Positions 9,492 through 21,504 of a DNA stretch of 64,000 nucleotides are shown piece after piece. The DNA is taken from the NCBI GenBank assembly GCA_012932295.1, contig JAAONU010000002.1, positions 17,211,388 to 17,275,387 on the forward strand. Reading direction: 5' to 3'. The stretch is from Cyclina sinensis (Eukaryota; Mollusca; Bivalvia; Venerida; Veneridae). The notes below the pieces were generated by a model. The model was not told the origin of the DNA and ran no database searches. It saw nothing but the letters and a program-made list of their open reading frames with translations. The stretch's first letter is position 1. Every line of letters begins with the position of its first letter. The translations under genes and the position numbers were made by a program.

Positions 9492-11794
9492 TTTGAAGCA
9501 TTGCTGAGTGGACCTCTACTGATATGGTTCACTTATGCCCCTTGTTTAAAGCATTGCTGACTGGACCTCTACCAATATTGTTCACTTATGCCTCTTGTTT
9601 GAAGCATTGCTGAGTGGACCTTTACCAATATAGTTCACTTATGCCTCTTGTTTGAAGCATTGCTGAAAGGACCTCTACTGATATAGTTCACTTATGCCTT
9701 TTGTTTGAACGTTGCTGAGTGGACCTCTACTGAAATAGTTCACTTATGCCTCTTGTTTGAAGCATTGTTGAGTGGACCTCTACTGATAAAGTTCACTTAT
9801 GCCCCTTGTTTGATACACTGCTGAGTGGACCTTTACTGATATAGTTCACTTATGCCCCTTGTTTGAAGCATTGCTGAGTGGACCTCTACCAATATAGTTC
9901 ACTTATGCCCCTTCTTTGAAGCACTGCTGAGTGGACATCTACCAGTATAGTTCACTTATGCCCCTTCTTTGAAGCACTGCTAAGTGGACCTCTACTAGTA
10001 TAGTTCACTTATGCCTCTTGTTTGAAGCACTGCTGAGTGAACCTCTACTGATACAGTTCACTTATGCCACTTGTTTGAAGCATTGCTGAGTGCACCTCTA
10101 CTGATATAGTTCACTTATGCCTCTTGTTTGAGGCACTGCTGAGTGCACCTCTACTGATATAGTTCACTTATGCCTCTTGTTTGAAGCATTGCTGAGTGGA
10201 CCTCTACTGAAACAGTTCACTTATGCCCCTTGTTTGAAGCATTGCTGTGTGGACCGCTACTGATATAGTTTACTTATGCCTCTTGTTTGAAACATTGCTG
10301 AATGGACCTCTACCAATATAGTTCACCTATGCCTCTTGTTTGAAACGTTGCTGAGTGGACTTCTACCAATATAGTTCACTTATGTCCCATGTTTGAAGCA
10401 CTGCTGAGTGGACCTCTACTGGTCAAGTTCATTTATGCCTATTGTTTGAAGCACTGCTGAGTGGACCTCTACTGATCAAGTTTACTTATGCTCTTTGTTT
10501 GAAGCACTGCTGAGTGAACCTCTACTTATACAGTTCACTTATGTCCCTTGTTTGAAGCATTGCTGTGTGGACCGCTACTGATATAGTTTACTTATGCCTC
10601 TTGTTTGAAGCATTGCTGAGTGGACCTCTACCAATATAGTTCACTTATGCCTTTTGTTTGAAGCACTGGTGAGTGGACCTCTACTAATATAGTTCACTTA
10701 TGCCTCTTGCTTGAAGAATTGCTGGAACCTGTACTGATATAGTTCACTTATGCCCCTTGTTTGAAGCATTGCTGTGTGGACCTCTACTGATATAGTTTAC
10801 TTTTGCCTCTTGTTTGAAGCATTGCTGAATGGACCTCTACCAATATAGTTCACCTATGCCTCTTGTTTGAAACATTGCTGAGTGTACCTCTACCAGTATA
10901 GTTCACTTATGCCCCTTCTTTGAAGCACTGCTAAGTGGACCTCTACTAGTATAGTTCACTTATGCCTCTTGTTTGAAGCACTGCTGAGTGAACCTCTACT
11001 GATACAGTTCACTTATGCCACTTGTTTGAAGCATTGCTGAGTGCACCTCTACTGATATAGTTCACTTATGCCTCTTGTTTGAAGCATTGCTGAGTGGACC
11101 TCTACTGAAACAGTTCACTTATGCCCCTTGTTTGAAGCATTGCTGTGTGGACCGCTACTGATATAGTTTACTTATGCCTCTTGTTTGAAACATTGCTGAA
11201 TGGACCTCTACCAATATAGTTCACCTATGCCTCTTGTTTGAAACATTGCTGAGTGGACTTCTACCAATATAGTTCACTTATGTCCCATGTTTGAAGCACT
11301 GCTGAGTGGACCTCTACTGGTCAAGTTCATTTATGCCTATTGTTTGAAGCACTGCTGAGTGGACCTCTACTGATCAAGTTTACTTAAGCTCCTTGTTTGA
11401 AGCACTGCTGGGTGAACCTCTATTGATACAGTTCACTTATGTCCCTTGTTTGAAGCATTGCTGTGTGGACCGCTACTGATATAGTTTACTTATGCCTCTT
11501 GTTTGAAGCATTGCTGAGTGGACCTCTACCAATATAGTTCACTTATGCCTTTTGTTTGGAGCACTGGTGAGTGGACCTCTACTAATATAGTTCACTTATG
11601 CCTCTTGCTTGAAGAATTGCTGGAACCTGTACTGATATAGTTCACTTATGCCCCTTGTTTGAAGCATTGCTGTGTGGACCTCTACTGATATAGTTTACTT
11701 TTGCCTCTTGTTTGAAGCATTGCTGAATGGACCTCTACCAATATAGTTCACCTATGCCTCTTGTTTGAAACATTGCTGAGTGGACCTCTACTGA
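9492..11794 (+). repeat. 53-bp satellite array, left block (about 43 copies)
   Basis: Head-to-tail units of 53 bp, for example starting TTTGAAGCATTGCTGAGTGG and ending ATGCCTCTTG. Successive starts at 9492 and 9545 give the period. Units differ by a few substitutions. A segment of about 0.9 kb (17 units) is repeated with an offset of 898 bp: matching variants at 10203/11101, 10421/11319 and 10711/11609. Further left the offset is 951 bp (9961/10912), so one copy lost or gained one monomer. The unit is homologous to part of the family A core unit. Confidence 0.97.
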
Positions 11795-11798
11795 TATA

Positions 11799-12349
11799 GG
11801 AACGTTGACTGTTATTGTTTTGAAATCTATTAATAGTAACAAGTAACTGATAAGAGATACAGGTAACTTTTTGAAGGTTGGCAAAAACATGGCGGTTGGC
11901 AAAAATGCAAAACGTAGTAATTTTGTAATTACAGTTACAAAGTCATTTTTCATCAAATAATTCAATATTTTATATCATTTAAAAGGTCTGTAAACGCATA
12001 TTTTACATATTTAAAAAATAATTGTCAAAACTGTTTACTTTTTTATTTGTAAATGGTTAAACATAGTGCATCTGAGCTGCTAGAAAAATACTGAAATGAC
12101 AGGTATAAATTAGTTTAGTTTTCTTTTTTAAAAGCAAAAATTCAAAATCTGCCTTTATTTTCAAAATATGAATTTAAAGAGCTTTCAAATGATATAAGAA
12201 TCTTAAAATTCGGCTGACAAAGAAAAAAGTTATCTAAAGTTAAAAATTCTGCTGCTATCAAATGTATATAAATATTGGTTGTTTTTGCCAACCAGTAGTT
12301 CAGCTATATTTTGGTAACAGGTGCTTGTGATGTCATCAGTCAATGTGCC
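11799..12349. mobile_element. 551-bp MITE inserted in the satellite
   Basis: The satellite is interrupted by an unrelated AT-rich segment with inverted ends: GGAACGTTGACTG at the left, and CAGTCAATGTGCC at the right (reverse complement GGCACATTGACTG). It is flanked by TATA on both sides (11795-11798, 12350-12353), a sequence present once in each monomer, as expected for a target duplication. Inner inverted words TTGGCAAAAAC / GTTTTTGCCAA add a foldback. There is no ORF of note. The superfamily is uncertain. Confidence 0.8.
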
Positions 12350-12353
12350 TATA

Positions 12354-14590
12354 GTTCACTTATGCCCCTTGTTTGAAGCATTGCTGTGTGGACTGCTACT
12401 GATATAGTTTACTTATGCCTCTTGTTTGAAGCATAGCTGAATGGACCTCTACCAGTATAGTTCACCTATGCCTCTTGTTTGAAACATTCCTGAGTGGACC
12501 TCTACCAATATAGTTCACTTATGCCTCTTGTTTTAAGCACTGCTGAGTGGACCTCTACTGATACAGTTCACTTATGCCTCTTGTTTGAAGCACTGCTGAG
12601 TAGACCTCTACCGATATAGTTCACTTATGCCCCTTGTTTGAAGCACTGCTGAGTGGACCTCTACTGATTTAGTTCACATATGCCTTTTGTTTGAAGCACT
12701 GCTGAGTGGACCTCTATTGATCAAGTTCACTTATGCCTCTTGTTTGAAGCACTGCTGAGTGGACCTCTTCTGATATAGATCACTTATGACCCTTGTTTGA
12801 AGCACTGCTGAGTGGACCTCTACTGATTTAGTTCACTTATGCCTTTTGTTTGAAGCACTGCTGACTGGACCTCTACCAATATAGTTCACTTAAGCCCCTT
12901 GTTTGAAGTACTTCTGTGTGGACCGCTACTGATATAGTTTACTTATGCCTCTTGTTTGAAACATTGCTGTCTGGACCTCTACCGATATAGTTCACTTATG
13001 CCTATTGTTTGAAGCTTTGCTGAATGGACCTCTACCAATATAGTTCACTTATGCCTCTTGTTTGAAGCTTTGCTGAATGGACCTCTACCAATATAGTTCA
13101 TTTATGCCTCTTGTTTGAACATTGCTGTGTCGACCTCTACCAATATAGTTCAGTTATCCCATTTGTTTGAAGCATTGCTGTGTGAACCTCTACTGATATA
13201 GTTTACTTATGCCTCTTGTTTGAAGCATTGCTGAGTGAACCTCTACTAATATAGTTGACTTATGCCTCCTGTTTAAAACATTGCTGAGTGGACCTCTACT
13301 GATATAGTTCACTAATGTTTCTTGTTTTAAGTATTGCTGGGTTGACCTCTACTGATATAGTTCACTTATGGCCTTTGTTTGAAGCATTGCTGTGTGGACC
13401 TCTTCTGATATAGTTTACTTATGTCTCTTGTTTGAAGCATTTCTGAGTGGACCTCTACTGATATAGTTTACTTATGCCTCTTGTTTGAAGCATTGCTCAG
13501 TGAGCTTGTTTGAAGCATTGCTGAGGGGACCTCTACTGATTTAGTTCACTTATGCCTTTTGTTTGAAGCACTGCTGAGTGGACCTCTACTAATATAGTTC
13601 ACTTATGCCTCTTGTTTGAAGCACTGCTGAGTGGACCTCTACCGATATAGTTCACTCATGCCTCTTGCTTGAAGCATTGCTGAGTGGACTTCTACTGACA
13701 TAGTTCACTTTTGCCCCTCGTTTGAAGCATTGCCGAGTGGACCTCTACTGAAATAGTTCACTTATGCCCCTCGTTTGAAGCATTGCCGTGTGGACCTCTA
13801 CTGAAATAGTTCACTTATGCCCCTTGTTTGAAGCATTGCTGAGTGGACTTCTACCAATATAGATCACATATGCCCCTTGTTTGAAGCTTTGCTGAGTGGA
13901 CCTCTACTGATATAGTTCACCTATGCCTCTTGTTTGAAGCATTGCTGAGTGGACCTCTACCGATATAGTTCACAAATGTTTCTTGTTTTAAGTATTGCTG
14001 GGTTGACCTCTACTGATATAGTTCACTTATGGCCTTTGTTTGAAGCATTGCTGTGTGGACCTCTACTGATATAGTTCACTTATGTCTCTTGTTTGAAGCA
14101 TTTCTGAGTGGACCTCTACTGATATAGTTTACTTATGCCTCTTGTTTGAAGCATTGCTCAGTGAGCTTGTTTGAAGCATTGCTGAGGGGACCTCTACTGA
14201 TAAAGTTCACTTATGCCCCTTGTTTGAAGCATTACTGAGTGGACCTCTACGGATATAGTTCACTAATGCCACTTGATTGAAGCATTGCTGAGTGGACCTC
14301 TACCGATATAGTTCACTAAGTCCCTTGTTTGAAACATTGCTGAGTGGACCTCTACTAATAGAGTTCGCTAATGTCCCTTGTTTGAAGCATCACTGAGATG
14401 ACCTCTGCTGATATAGTTAACTTTTGCCTCTTGTTTTAAACATTGCTGAGTGGACTGCTACTGACATAGTTCACTTTTGCCCCTCGTTTGAAGCATTGCT
14501 GAGTTGACCTCTACGAATATAGTTCACTTATGCCCCTTGTTTGAAGCACTGCTGAGTGGACCTCTACCAATATAGTTCACTTATGCCCCA
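12354..14590 (+). repeat. 53-bp satellite array, right block (about 42 copies)
   Basis: Same 53-bp satellite, resuming in register after the MITE. A block of about 0.26 kb recurs with an offset of 661 bp (13317/13978 and 13501/14162). It includes the unusual truncated unit CAGTGAGCTTGTTTGAAGC. The array ends in TTATGCCCCA, then T-rich DNA. Confidence 0.96.
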
Positions 14591-14843
14591 TTTTAGTTCT
14601 TTCTTTTTTATTTTGTTGATAAATACATGACATGCTAATTTCTTAACAGGTATACTAGGTTGAACTCTTTAGGGTCAATATGACCCTCTTTTATCAATAA
14701 TACATGCAAATTCTGCACAAGAATATAATGATAGATTAAAAAGAGAGTTACCATATGTTGCTTTAATGAAATGATTTGTTTGAACATTTATTTTCATATT
14801 AATACCAGATATTACTGGTCAACAGTGTAAGCATTTCAATTTT
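14591..14843. other. Unannotated AT-rich stretch after the satellite
   Basis: T-rich and AT-rich DNA; nothing recognised. Confidence 0.5.
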
Positions 14844-15830
14844 AAACAAGAGCATTGCAGAACAGATGCAATATACGCCCATCAGCCTAGGCTGCGAACG
14901 GATGATGCCAGACATTTCACATGGCACTACCCAAATATGGGCAATTCATCAAATTCAGCAAGAATATTTTTACAACTCTGTATTGAAATGACACTGAAAG
15001 ACTCTTATCAGTTTCCCATAAAATATCAATATACCAATTTTTTAAGAGAGGAGATAAATAAAAAACATGACCTGACAGAGATATGTTTCTTGCACACTGC
15101 ACTTCTACTTCTAACCACATGTCTTAAATGATCCAGGTTAAATTGGTCCAAGTCAAAACGACCCAAATATTTATCAATACTCATAATAACTATGAAAAAG
15201 TATAAGAGTATAATTACCATTCAAAGTTGTATTTTTGACTGTTTTATGTGTTTATTTATCTACTTTGTAATGATCTTAAATTTATGTAATATATGCTTGC
15301 CTAGTATGAATAACAGAACCTCATTCATTTCATTATGTATTGTTTTAAATGAAGTACAGGCTCACCTATCTACATTGTTAGTATGAACACACCTCCCATT
15401 CATCGCTGTGAGTGCTTTGATAAAGTTATGTTCCTGACAAAAATTTTTATAAGAGGGAAGATAATTAAAAAAACGTGACCAGGAAGAGTTATGGTTCTTG
15501 TGCACTGCACTTTTCTTGTTACCATCTATCTTTAACTCAAGTTTCAAGACAATCCCGTTCATAAGGTTCAAGTTATGCTCTTGACAAAAATTCATTATTG
15601 AAATTAAAGAAGGGGAGATTACTTAAAAACAGGAAAAGTTACAGTTATGCTTCTTTGGCACTGCAGTTCTCCTTGTTGCCAGCTATCTGTATTTTAAGTT
15701 TCACATAACTTCATAGTTTTTAAAGTTGTGCTTTGGGAAAAAAAATAAGAAGGGAGATAATTGAAAACTGTGACCAGTTAGGGTTTTAGTTCTTGACATC
15801 CCTAATTTTGCCATATTTTTATAGAAAAGA
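14844..15830 (+). repeat. Family H tandem-core element
   Basis: It begins AACAAGAGCATTGCAG with a small hairpin (TTGCAGAACAGATGCAA). Several diverged units of roughly 140-200 bp follow, each with a 'GGGAGATAAT' phrase and 'GTTCTTG..CACTGCACTTCT'. Short frames here have no protein domain. The right boundary is approximate. Confidence 0.6.
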
Positions 15831-15875
15831 AATTTCAATAGATTATTTCTGAATTAAGTTACCAAATGAGTATTT

Positions 15876-16800
15876 GTTACCTCCAGCCGCAAGAGGGAGG
15901 GGATGTAGAAATGGTCTTCGTCTGTCCACTCCATAACTTTCAAATTGTATGAAATATTTTAAGATATCTAAGCTAAAATGTTAACCATCCTGAGATGATG
16001 TGCAGAGCACCCAGGTCCATATCCCAAAGGTCAAGGACACAGATGGCCATTTTTCATGTCAGCTCCATTACTTCCATTCTATTAAGAAGATTTTAAAATA
16101 ACAAGACACAAATGTTTACCATCAGAAGATGATGTGCTGAGAGCAACACCCAGGTCCCTACCCCAAAGGTCAAGGTCACAGAGGGCCATAACTTTCTCAT
16201 GCTTCTTCGTGTCTGCTCCATACCATTCAAACTATTAAGAAGATTTTAAAACAACTAGGCACAAATGTTTACCATCATGAGACAGTATGTAAAGCACAAC
16301 CCTCAGGTACCTACCCCCAAGGTCAAGGTCACCTTTAGTGGTCAGATGTCAAAGAAAAGGTCCATTTCGCTTGTGCAGGCCTCAAGCGTGAAAGGACTTT
16401 GAAATAGTGTGGCACAAATGTTCACCATCTTGACAAAATCTGCAGTGCACAACAAAGCTGTACAAATTTTGTTCCATGAATAATTGGTCACCTGTTTGAA
16501 TGGGGATGTCACCTACATGTATTGAAATAGGTGATGTCACCTTTTCAATGGGGTGATATTAAAAAAATCAGTTAAATATTTAAGCAGCACCATATATATA
16601 TGCAATTTTTAAAATCTTTGCACAGTTTCAAAATAACTGACCATTAATCATTGAACACTACACATAGATGGTTATCTATTAGATTTCAAGGGTTATCCCC
16701 AATACTATCTTTAAGTTAGCTACTCTATTACTTACATGCATTTATAATAGCTTTACAATCGGCAGTAGGGGATATAGCTGTCATTAGCTTTCTTGTTTTA
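15876..16800 (+). repeat. Family G tandem-core element
   Basis: The head is GTTACCTCCAGCC...AGGGAGGGGATGTAG, then CGTCTGTCC. At least three units carry 'CACAAATGTT.ACCATC', 'AGATGATGTGC', and 'CCCAAAGGTCAAGGTCAC'. The end reads GGCAGTAGGGGATATAG, TCATTAGCTT, TCTTGTTTTA. Extended nuclear-receptor half-sites TCAAGGTCA recur in the units. Confidence 0.75.
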
Positions 16801-16878
16801 GTTTAATTTGATATATATTGTAGCATTTTTCTCTTATAATTACACACAGTCTTTGAAAAATATGACATTGTTATATTT

Positions 16879-17550
16879 TTAGCTCACCTGAGCATATGCT
16901 TAGGGGAGCTTTTGTTATTGCCCTGTGTCTAGCATGTGTAGTGTATAGTTTGTTGTCCATTTTTACTATCTCCTCCGTAACTACTAGGTTAAAGCTAATA
17001 AAACTTGGCAGGGATGTTTCTTGCATGAAGCTCTACCAAATTTGTTCAAAGAATTCAGTTTCAACAAGAACTCTGGTTGCTATGGCAACAGAAAGAAAAA
17101 ACCACTAGGCCTTCAGCTCAGATATTTTGCTTACTGATTCATCTAGAGATCCTCTACCAAATTTGTTCAAATTATGCCACTGGGGTCATTAATAGCCCTG
17201 CCCTGGGAGTTACTTGATTGTATATAAGCTTATGTAAGGAAAACTTTAAAAAATCTTTTAAAAATGTCTGAAACCACAAAGCCTGGGCTTAGATGTTTTG
17301 CATGAAGCATATCCCATATAGGTCCTATACCAAATTTGTTCAAATTATGCCTCTAGGGTCATTAATGACCCTGCCCTGGGGTCGGTTGATTTTACAAAGG
17401 CATACATAGGGAAAACTTAAAAAATCTGCTTGTCTGAATTTCCAAGGCCTAGGGCTTAGATATTTTGCATGGAGTATCATCTAGTGGTCCTCTACAAAGT
17501 TTGTTCAAATTAGGCATATTTTTTTCTGTGAAATCTAGTGAACACCCTTT
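16879..17550 (+). repeat. Family A tandem-core element, 3' truncated
   Basis: AGCTCACCTGAGCATATGC hairpin head, the family A head block (GGGATGTTTCTTGCATGAAG, GGTTGCTATGGCAAC) and three core units with 'CTCTACCAAATTTGTTCAAA'. No 3' terminal hairpin is found, so the copy ends in its fourth unit. Confidence 0.85.
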
Positions 17551-17904
17551 GGAACCATAGACCTTGAGCGTAGCCATGTTATATACCAGGTACATTTAAA
17601 GATCCTGTGATCCATTGGCAAAGACTCTGGTTCCTTCTGTACTGCTTTATCATCTATCATTCCATTTCTTTTTCATTTTCTCGAACCTATGAGACAGTTC
17701 AGAATGAACATCATTTTCTACTGTATTTTTAGATCAAACATGTCATGCCAAACAACTCTGCAACATGTAATCAGTTCTCATATTCATATTGGATCATCTA
17801 GTTTTATAATAAAAGCTAGGCAGACAGAGATGATAATGTCCCATAAATCAAGCTTAAAAAAACAACATGTTACAAAAATGTTGAAAGGACATATTATGAT
17901 ATGC
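17551..17904. other. Unannotated stretch
   Basis: AT-rich DNA between two repeats; no exon or repeat unit recognised. Confidence 0.5.
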
Positions 17905-18960
17905 CCATCCATCCTTCCATCCATCTGTCCATCCATTAGCAATTTCATGTTTGTTCTTTATCTCTTGAACTGGTTGAAAGTAGGGTCAAATATTTATCTT
18001 ATTGCGACAATTTGTTGAACCAACTTTTCAGGCCAGCCATTTTTAGGTCAAGGTCAGAGTTCAAGATCACTCCATAATTCCTAAACCCTTTGTGGGATAA
18101 TCATGAATCTTTGGCCAGATATTTATCTCATCTAGATGACACATAGAACCAACATTGCTAATGCTCTTAAATTGTACAATTTCTTTACAACTTTTAAGTC
18201 AAGGTCATAGTTCAAGGTAAAAGATTTGAGCTGAAGAATCCCTGTTGACTGATATCTCCTTAACCCCTGTCAGGATAATCAGATGTTTATCTCTGTAGAT
18301 GACATGCAGAATCAACATTCTGAGCTTGTGTGATTTTATATAATCCATGTTTCAGACAAATTTTTTGTCAACTTTTAATCTCATGAACCACTTGAAGAAT
18401 ATTCATGAAACTCAGGTCAAATGTTTATTTTATGGAGATGACATGAAGAACCCCAGGATTCATGCTTCAAGGTCAAATTCAGAGTTCAAAATCAAAGATT
18501 TGAGCCATAGAATTCCTCTCCGCTCTGTATCTCCTGAATCCCTTTCAGGAAAATTATGAAACTTTGGTCAGATGTTTATTTTATGAAGATGACATGAAGA
18601 ACCCCAGGATTCCTGCTTCAAGATCAAATTCAGAGTTCAAAATCAAAGATTTGAGCCATAGAATTCCTCTCTGCTCTGTATCTCCTGAATCCCTTTCAGG
18701 AAAATTATGAAACTTTGGTCAGATGTTTATTTTATGAAGATGACATGAAGAACCCCAGGATTACTGCTTCAAGGTCAAACTCAGAGTTCAAAATCAAAGA
18801 TTTGAGCCATAGAATTCCTCTCTGCTCTGTATCTCCTGAATCCCTTTCAGGAAAATTATGAAACTTTGGTCAGATGTTTATCTCCTTTAGGTGGCAGATA
18901 TAACCAACATTCATAGTGCTCTAAACTTGTACAGTTTTGGATAATACATCTTTCAGACAA
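17905..18960 (+). repeat. Family L tandem-core element with 151-bp units
   Basis: It starts with a CCATCCATCCTTCCATCC microsatellite. Three nearly identical 151-bp units follow (CCCCAGG at 18451, 18602, 18753), flanked by more diverged ones. Units carry 'TCAGAGTTCAAAATCAAAG' and 'TCCCTTTCAGGAAAATTATG'. Confidence 0.85.
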
Positions 18961-19904
18961 AGGTCATTCAGTGTTAATTACTTTCCTAACTTATATTGCC
19001 CCACCATCAGTGGAGCTCTAGATTGTAATTATAATGAGAGCTAGTAGTTATTGAAAGGAGCTACTCATGATAGTATTTTATGCTGAATGCAAGCACTGCT
19101 TGGAGTTGAAAAAACTGGGCATAGTGAATTCATTCGGCTTGAACATGATTCTTTTTTTTCTGATCTTTCTTATCCTTTAAATGACGATAACGTAATAAAA
19201 CGTAAACACGAAGATGGCACCTTTAGGCCTCCGTAGATTCCACATTAACTTCCCAAATATGGATGCGGCCCCAACATTGAAAAGTATATATGGCAAAATA
19301 CGGGATGTCACGTGATCAAGGTCAAGGATGAATTTTGGACACCACTGTATCCATTTAAAAATGTATGTCCGTGCAAATTCAACAAAATGGAAAATTTGAC
19401 TTCTACTGCCAACACATGTTTCTGAGCAGGTGCGTGTCACGTGACCTTTCCTGCAAAAATGTTGTATTTTTCGAAAAGATGAACATTCAAGGTAGAGGAG
19501 AAAGACAAAGCTATGCATGCTGGATTCACTGAAACTGGGTCATTCCTTCCATTTTTTTTTTTTTTTTTTTTTTTTAAGTTGGCCGAGCAAACATTGCCAT
19601 GACGCCCTGAGCATGACATCACTTCCTAGAATCATGAACTCTTATGCACGAATTTATGTCACACAGCACTAAATCACATTTTCATAAGGTTAAAATATCC
19701 CAGTTTAGTGCCCAGTCGGACTGAGAGACTGAACTTGGAGGTAGGGGGTCTCTAGGAAAATACTTGCAAAGTGTCAGTCGTTGGAAGGATAAATAAAGTC
19801 AAATAATGAAGATGCAGTTTAAACCGGATAGTTACAATTCAAATAAATTTGAAGGTAGTAACTTTTATAGACTTCATATAATAGTTTGCAAGTTTAAAAT
19901 AAAC
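18961..19904. other. Unannotated stretch with poly(T) run and CACGTG sites
   Basis: Slightly GC-richer DNA at 19150-19620 contains TGTCACGTGATC near 19308, GTCACGTGACC near 19435, and a T run of about 25 at 19551-19575. A minus-strand frame at 19177-19518 (113 aa) shows no known domain and was not called. It may be an unrecognised mobile element. Confidence 0.4.
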
Positions 19905-20081
19905 AGTTGAATATGATATATAAGAAATGATAAGTTGAATATGATATATAAGAAATGATAAGTTGAATATGATATATAAGAAATGATCAGTTGAATATGA
20001 TATGTAAGAAATGAACAGTGGAATATGATATATAAGAAATGAACAGTTGAATATGATATATAAGAAATGAACAGTTGAATA
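19905..20081 (+). repeat. 28-bp minisatellite, six copies plus a partial
   Basis: Tandem copies of AGTTGAATATGATATATAAG plus 8 more bases. Copies 4 and 5 have single changes, and the last is cut after AGTTGAATA. Confidence 0.95.
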
Positions 20082-21011
20082 GTATGAAAAGTTATGGCAT
20101 ACAGAATTTCAGAGCTGAGAAATATAAATATTATTACATAATAATATTAACACTGTTATCTGAGAAACAAGAAAAGTAAAAACACTGGTATGAGCAGGAA
20201 CACAGAGTTCATAAAAGTGTTTCTTGTGTAGACATGTTTAGAAACTATATGACATGATTAAAAGCTGTATGACATGATTATAAGAAACATTATTGGTGGT
20301 GTTATCTTCAAAGTTACTGTTAGCACTCCTTCTGACTGGTAATTGTATGGGTAAACATAACTTGATCTGTTTAGAGCAATATTTGTAATAAAAATAATTT
20401 TATTTCTTCTGTCTGAAATTAGACCTGAGTACCTTAAAAGAAAGGAGCTGAAAGGAGACCAGATGTGAGTCATACATCAGCTGCTGGCAGCTTTCAAGAG
20501 CCCACATATGCTAATAGTTTAACATGAATATTTAGCCTTACTAAATGCATGAATGAAATATTGGCAAGTGAACACTGTTCAAAGAAACAAGAAAAAAGTT
20601 TGATGAGAAATATTCTCCATTAATTCTGTTTTGTTATCTAAGTGCAGAGAAGTAAAGTGTGCTCAGGAATCATGGCTGCCTCATTTTCTGACTCATTAGA
20701 AAGCAGTAATTATAACAGAATCAACAGCTGATTGATTATAAAGGAAATGGTTTCATAGACTTGGACTTTAGATTTGGAAAATGTTATGGATTTTATGAAT
20801 GTAAAATTGTGAGGAGATTGTGTATGAATTTGAAGAAAGCATCTTTCGGGATGATTATATTTTATGTAAATGTATTTAATAAAAGATGTGTTATTATGGA
20901 TAACATTCTCAGGAGATTGATATGTAATTAAAATGAAAACAAAAGGATTTTTGAAATGTGACATTAGTGAGTTTTAAATCATGTAGATCAAGACATATAA
21001 AACATTAATAT
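20082..21011. other. Unannotated AT-rich stretch
   Basis: No repeat unit, RNA gene or credible exon was seen. Short minus-strand frames (20258-20473, 20710-20964) are low-complexity by-products of AT-rich DNA. Confidence 0.6.
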
Positions 21012-21068
21012 GTATATAGGACTGCTTGTATATAGGACTGTTTGTATATAGGACTGCTTGTATATAGG
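21012..21068 (+). repeat. 16-bp minisatellite, 3.6 copies
   Basis: GTATATAGGACTGCTT repeated head to tail, with one T-for-C change in the second copy. Confidence 0.9.
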
Positions 21069-21264
21069 CATTATTTATTTCTATCTGTTAATAAAAGTAA
21101 TTTATTTATTGATATATTTTGTATTTATTGGCACAAAGTTTTATGATTTATTTATCTCTTTGGTTCATGAAAAATTTAAAAAAAAAAGAATGGAGGCATT
21201 ACTTATATGAAAGACTTTGGAATACCTTGTATATGTGAAAAAGTCGTGTAATTATAGTCCTTTG

Positions 21265-21400
21265 ATGACCTAGAGATGGCAGCAAACTTCAGGGTGACAG
21301 CCCAAGCTGAATTTGTGCATGCATGCTCAGATACAGGTCAGTAGCAAATTTTGTAAATATTGCTGTGTAACATCAGGTTGTAAGTTCGAATCCATGTACT
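21265..21400 (+). repeat. Possible tRNA-derived SINE fragment
   Basis: A good B-box-like AAGTTCGAATCC lies at 21382-21393, with a weak A-box-like TGGCAGCAAAC about 110 bp upstream. The spacing is longer than in a tRNA, so this is at best a diverged SINE. Confidence 0.25.
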
Positions 21401-21504
21401 GTTGTGCTTACTATATGCGATCTTCTTAGGACAGTTTGGTTCAGTTTTGTTTATTAAAAAATGGTAAACAAATGCAGTTATTAATCCTGTTGGGATTTAG
21501 TGTG

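Noticed and set aside
19177..19518. 113-residue minus-strand open frame
   Set aside because: No domain, biased composition, no splice or start context; probably chance in a repeat-like segment.
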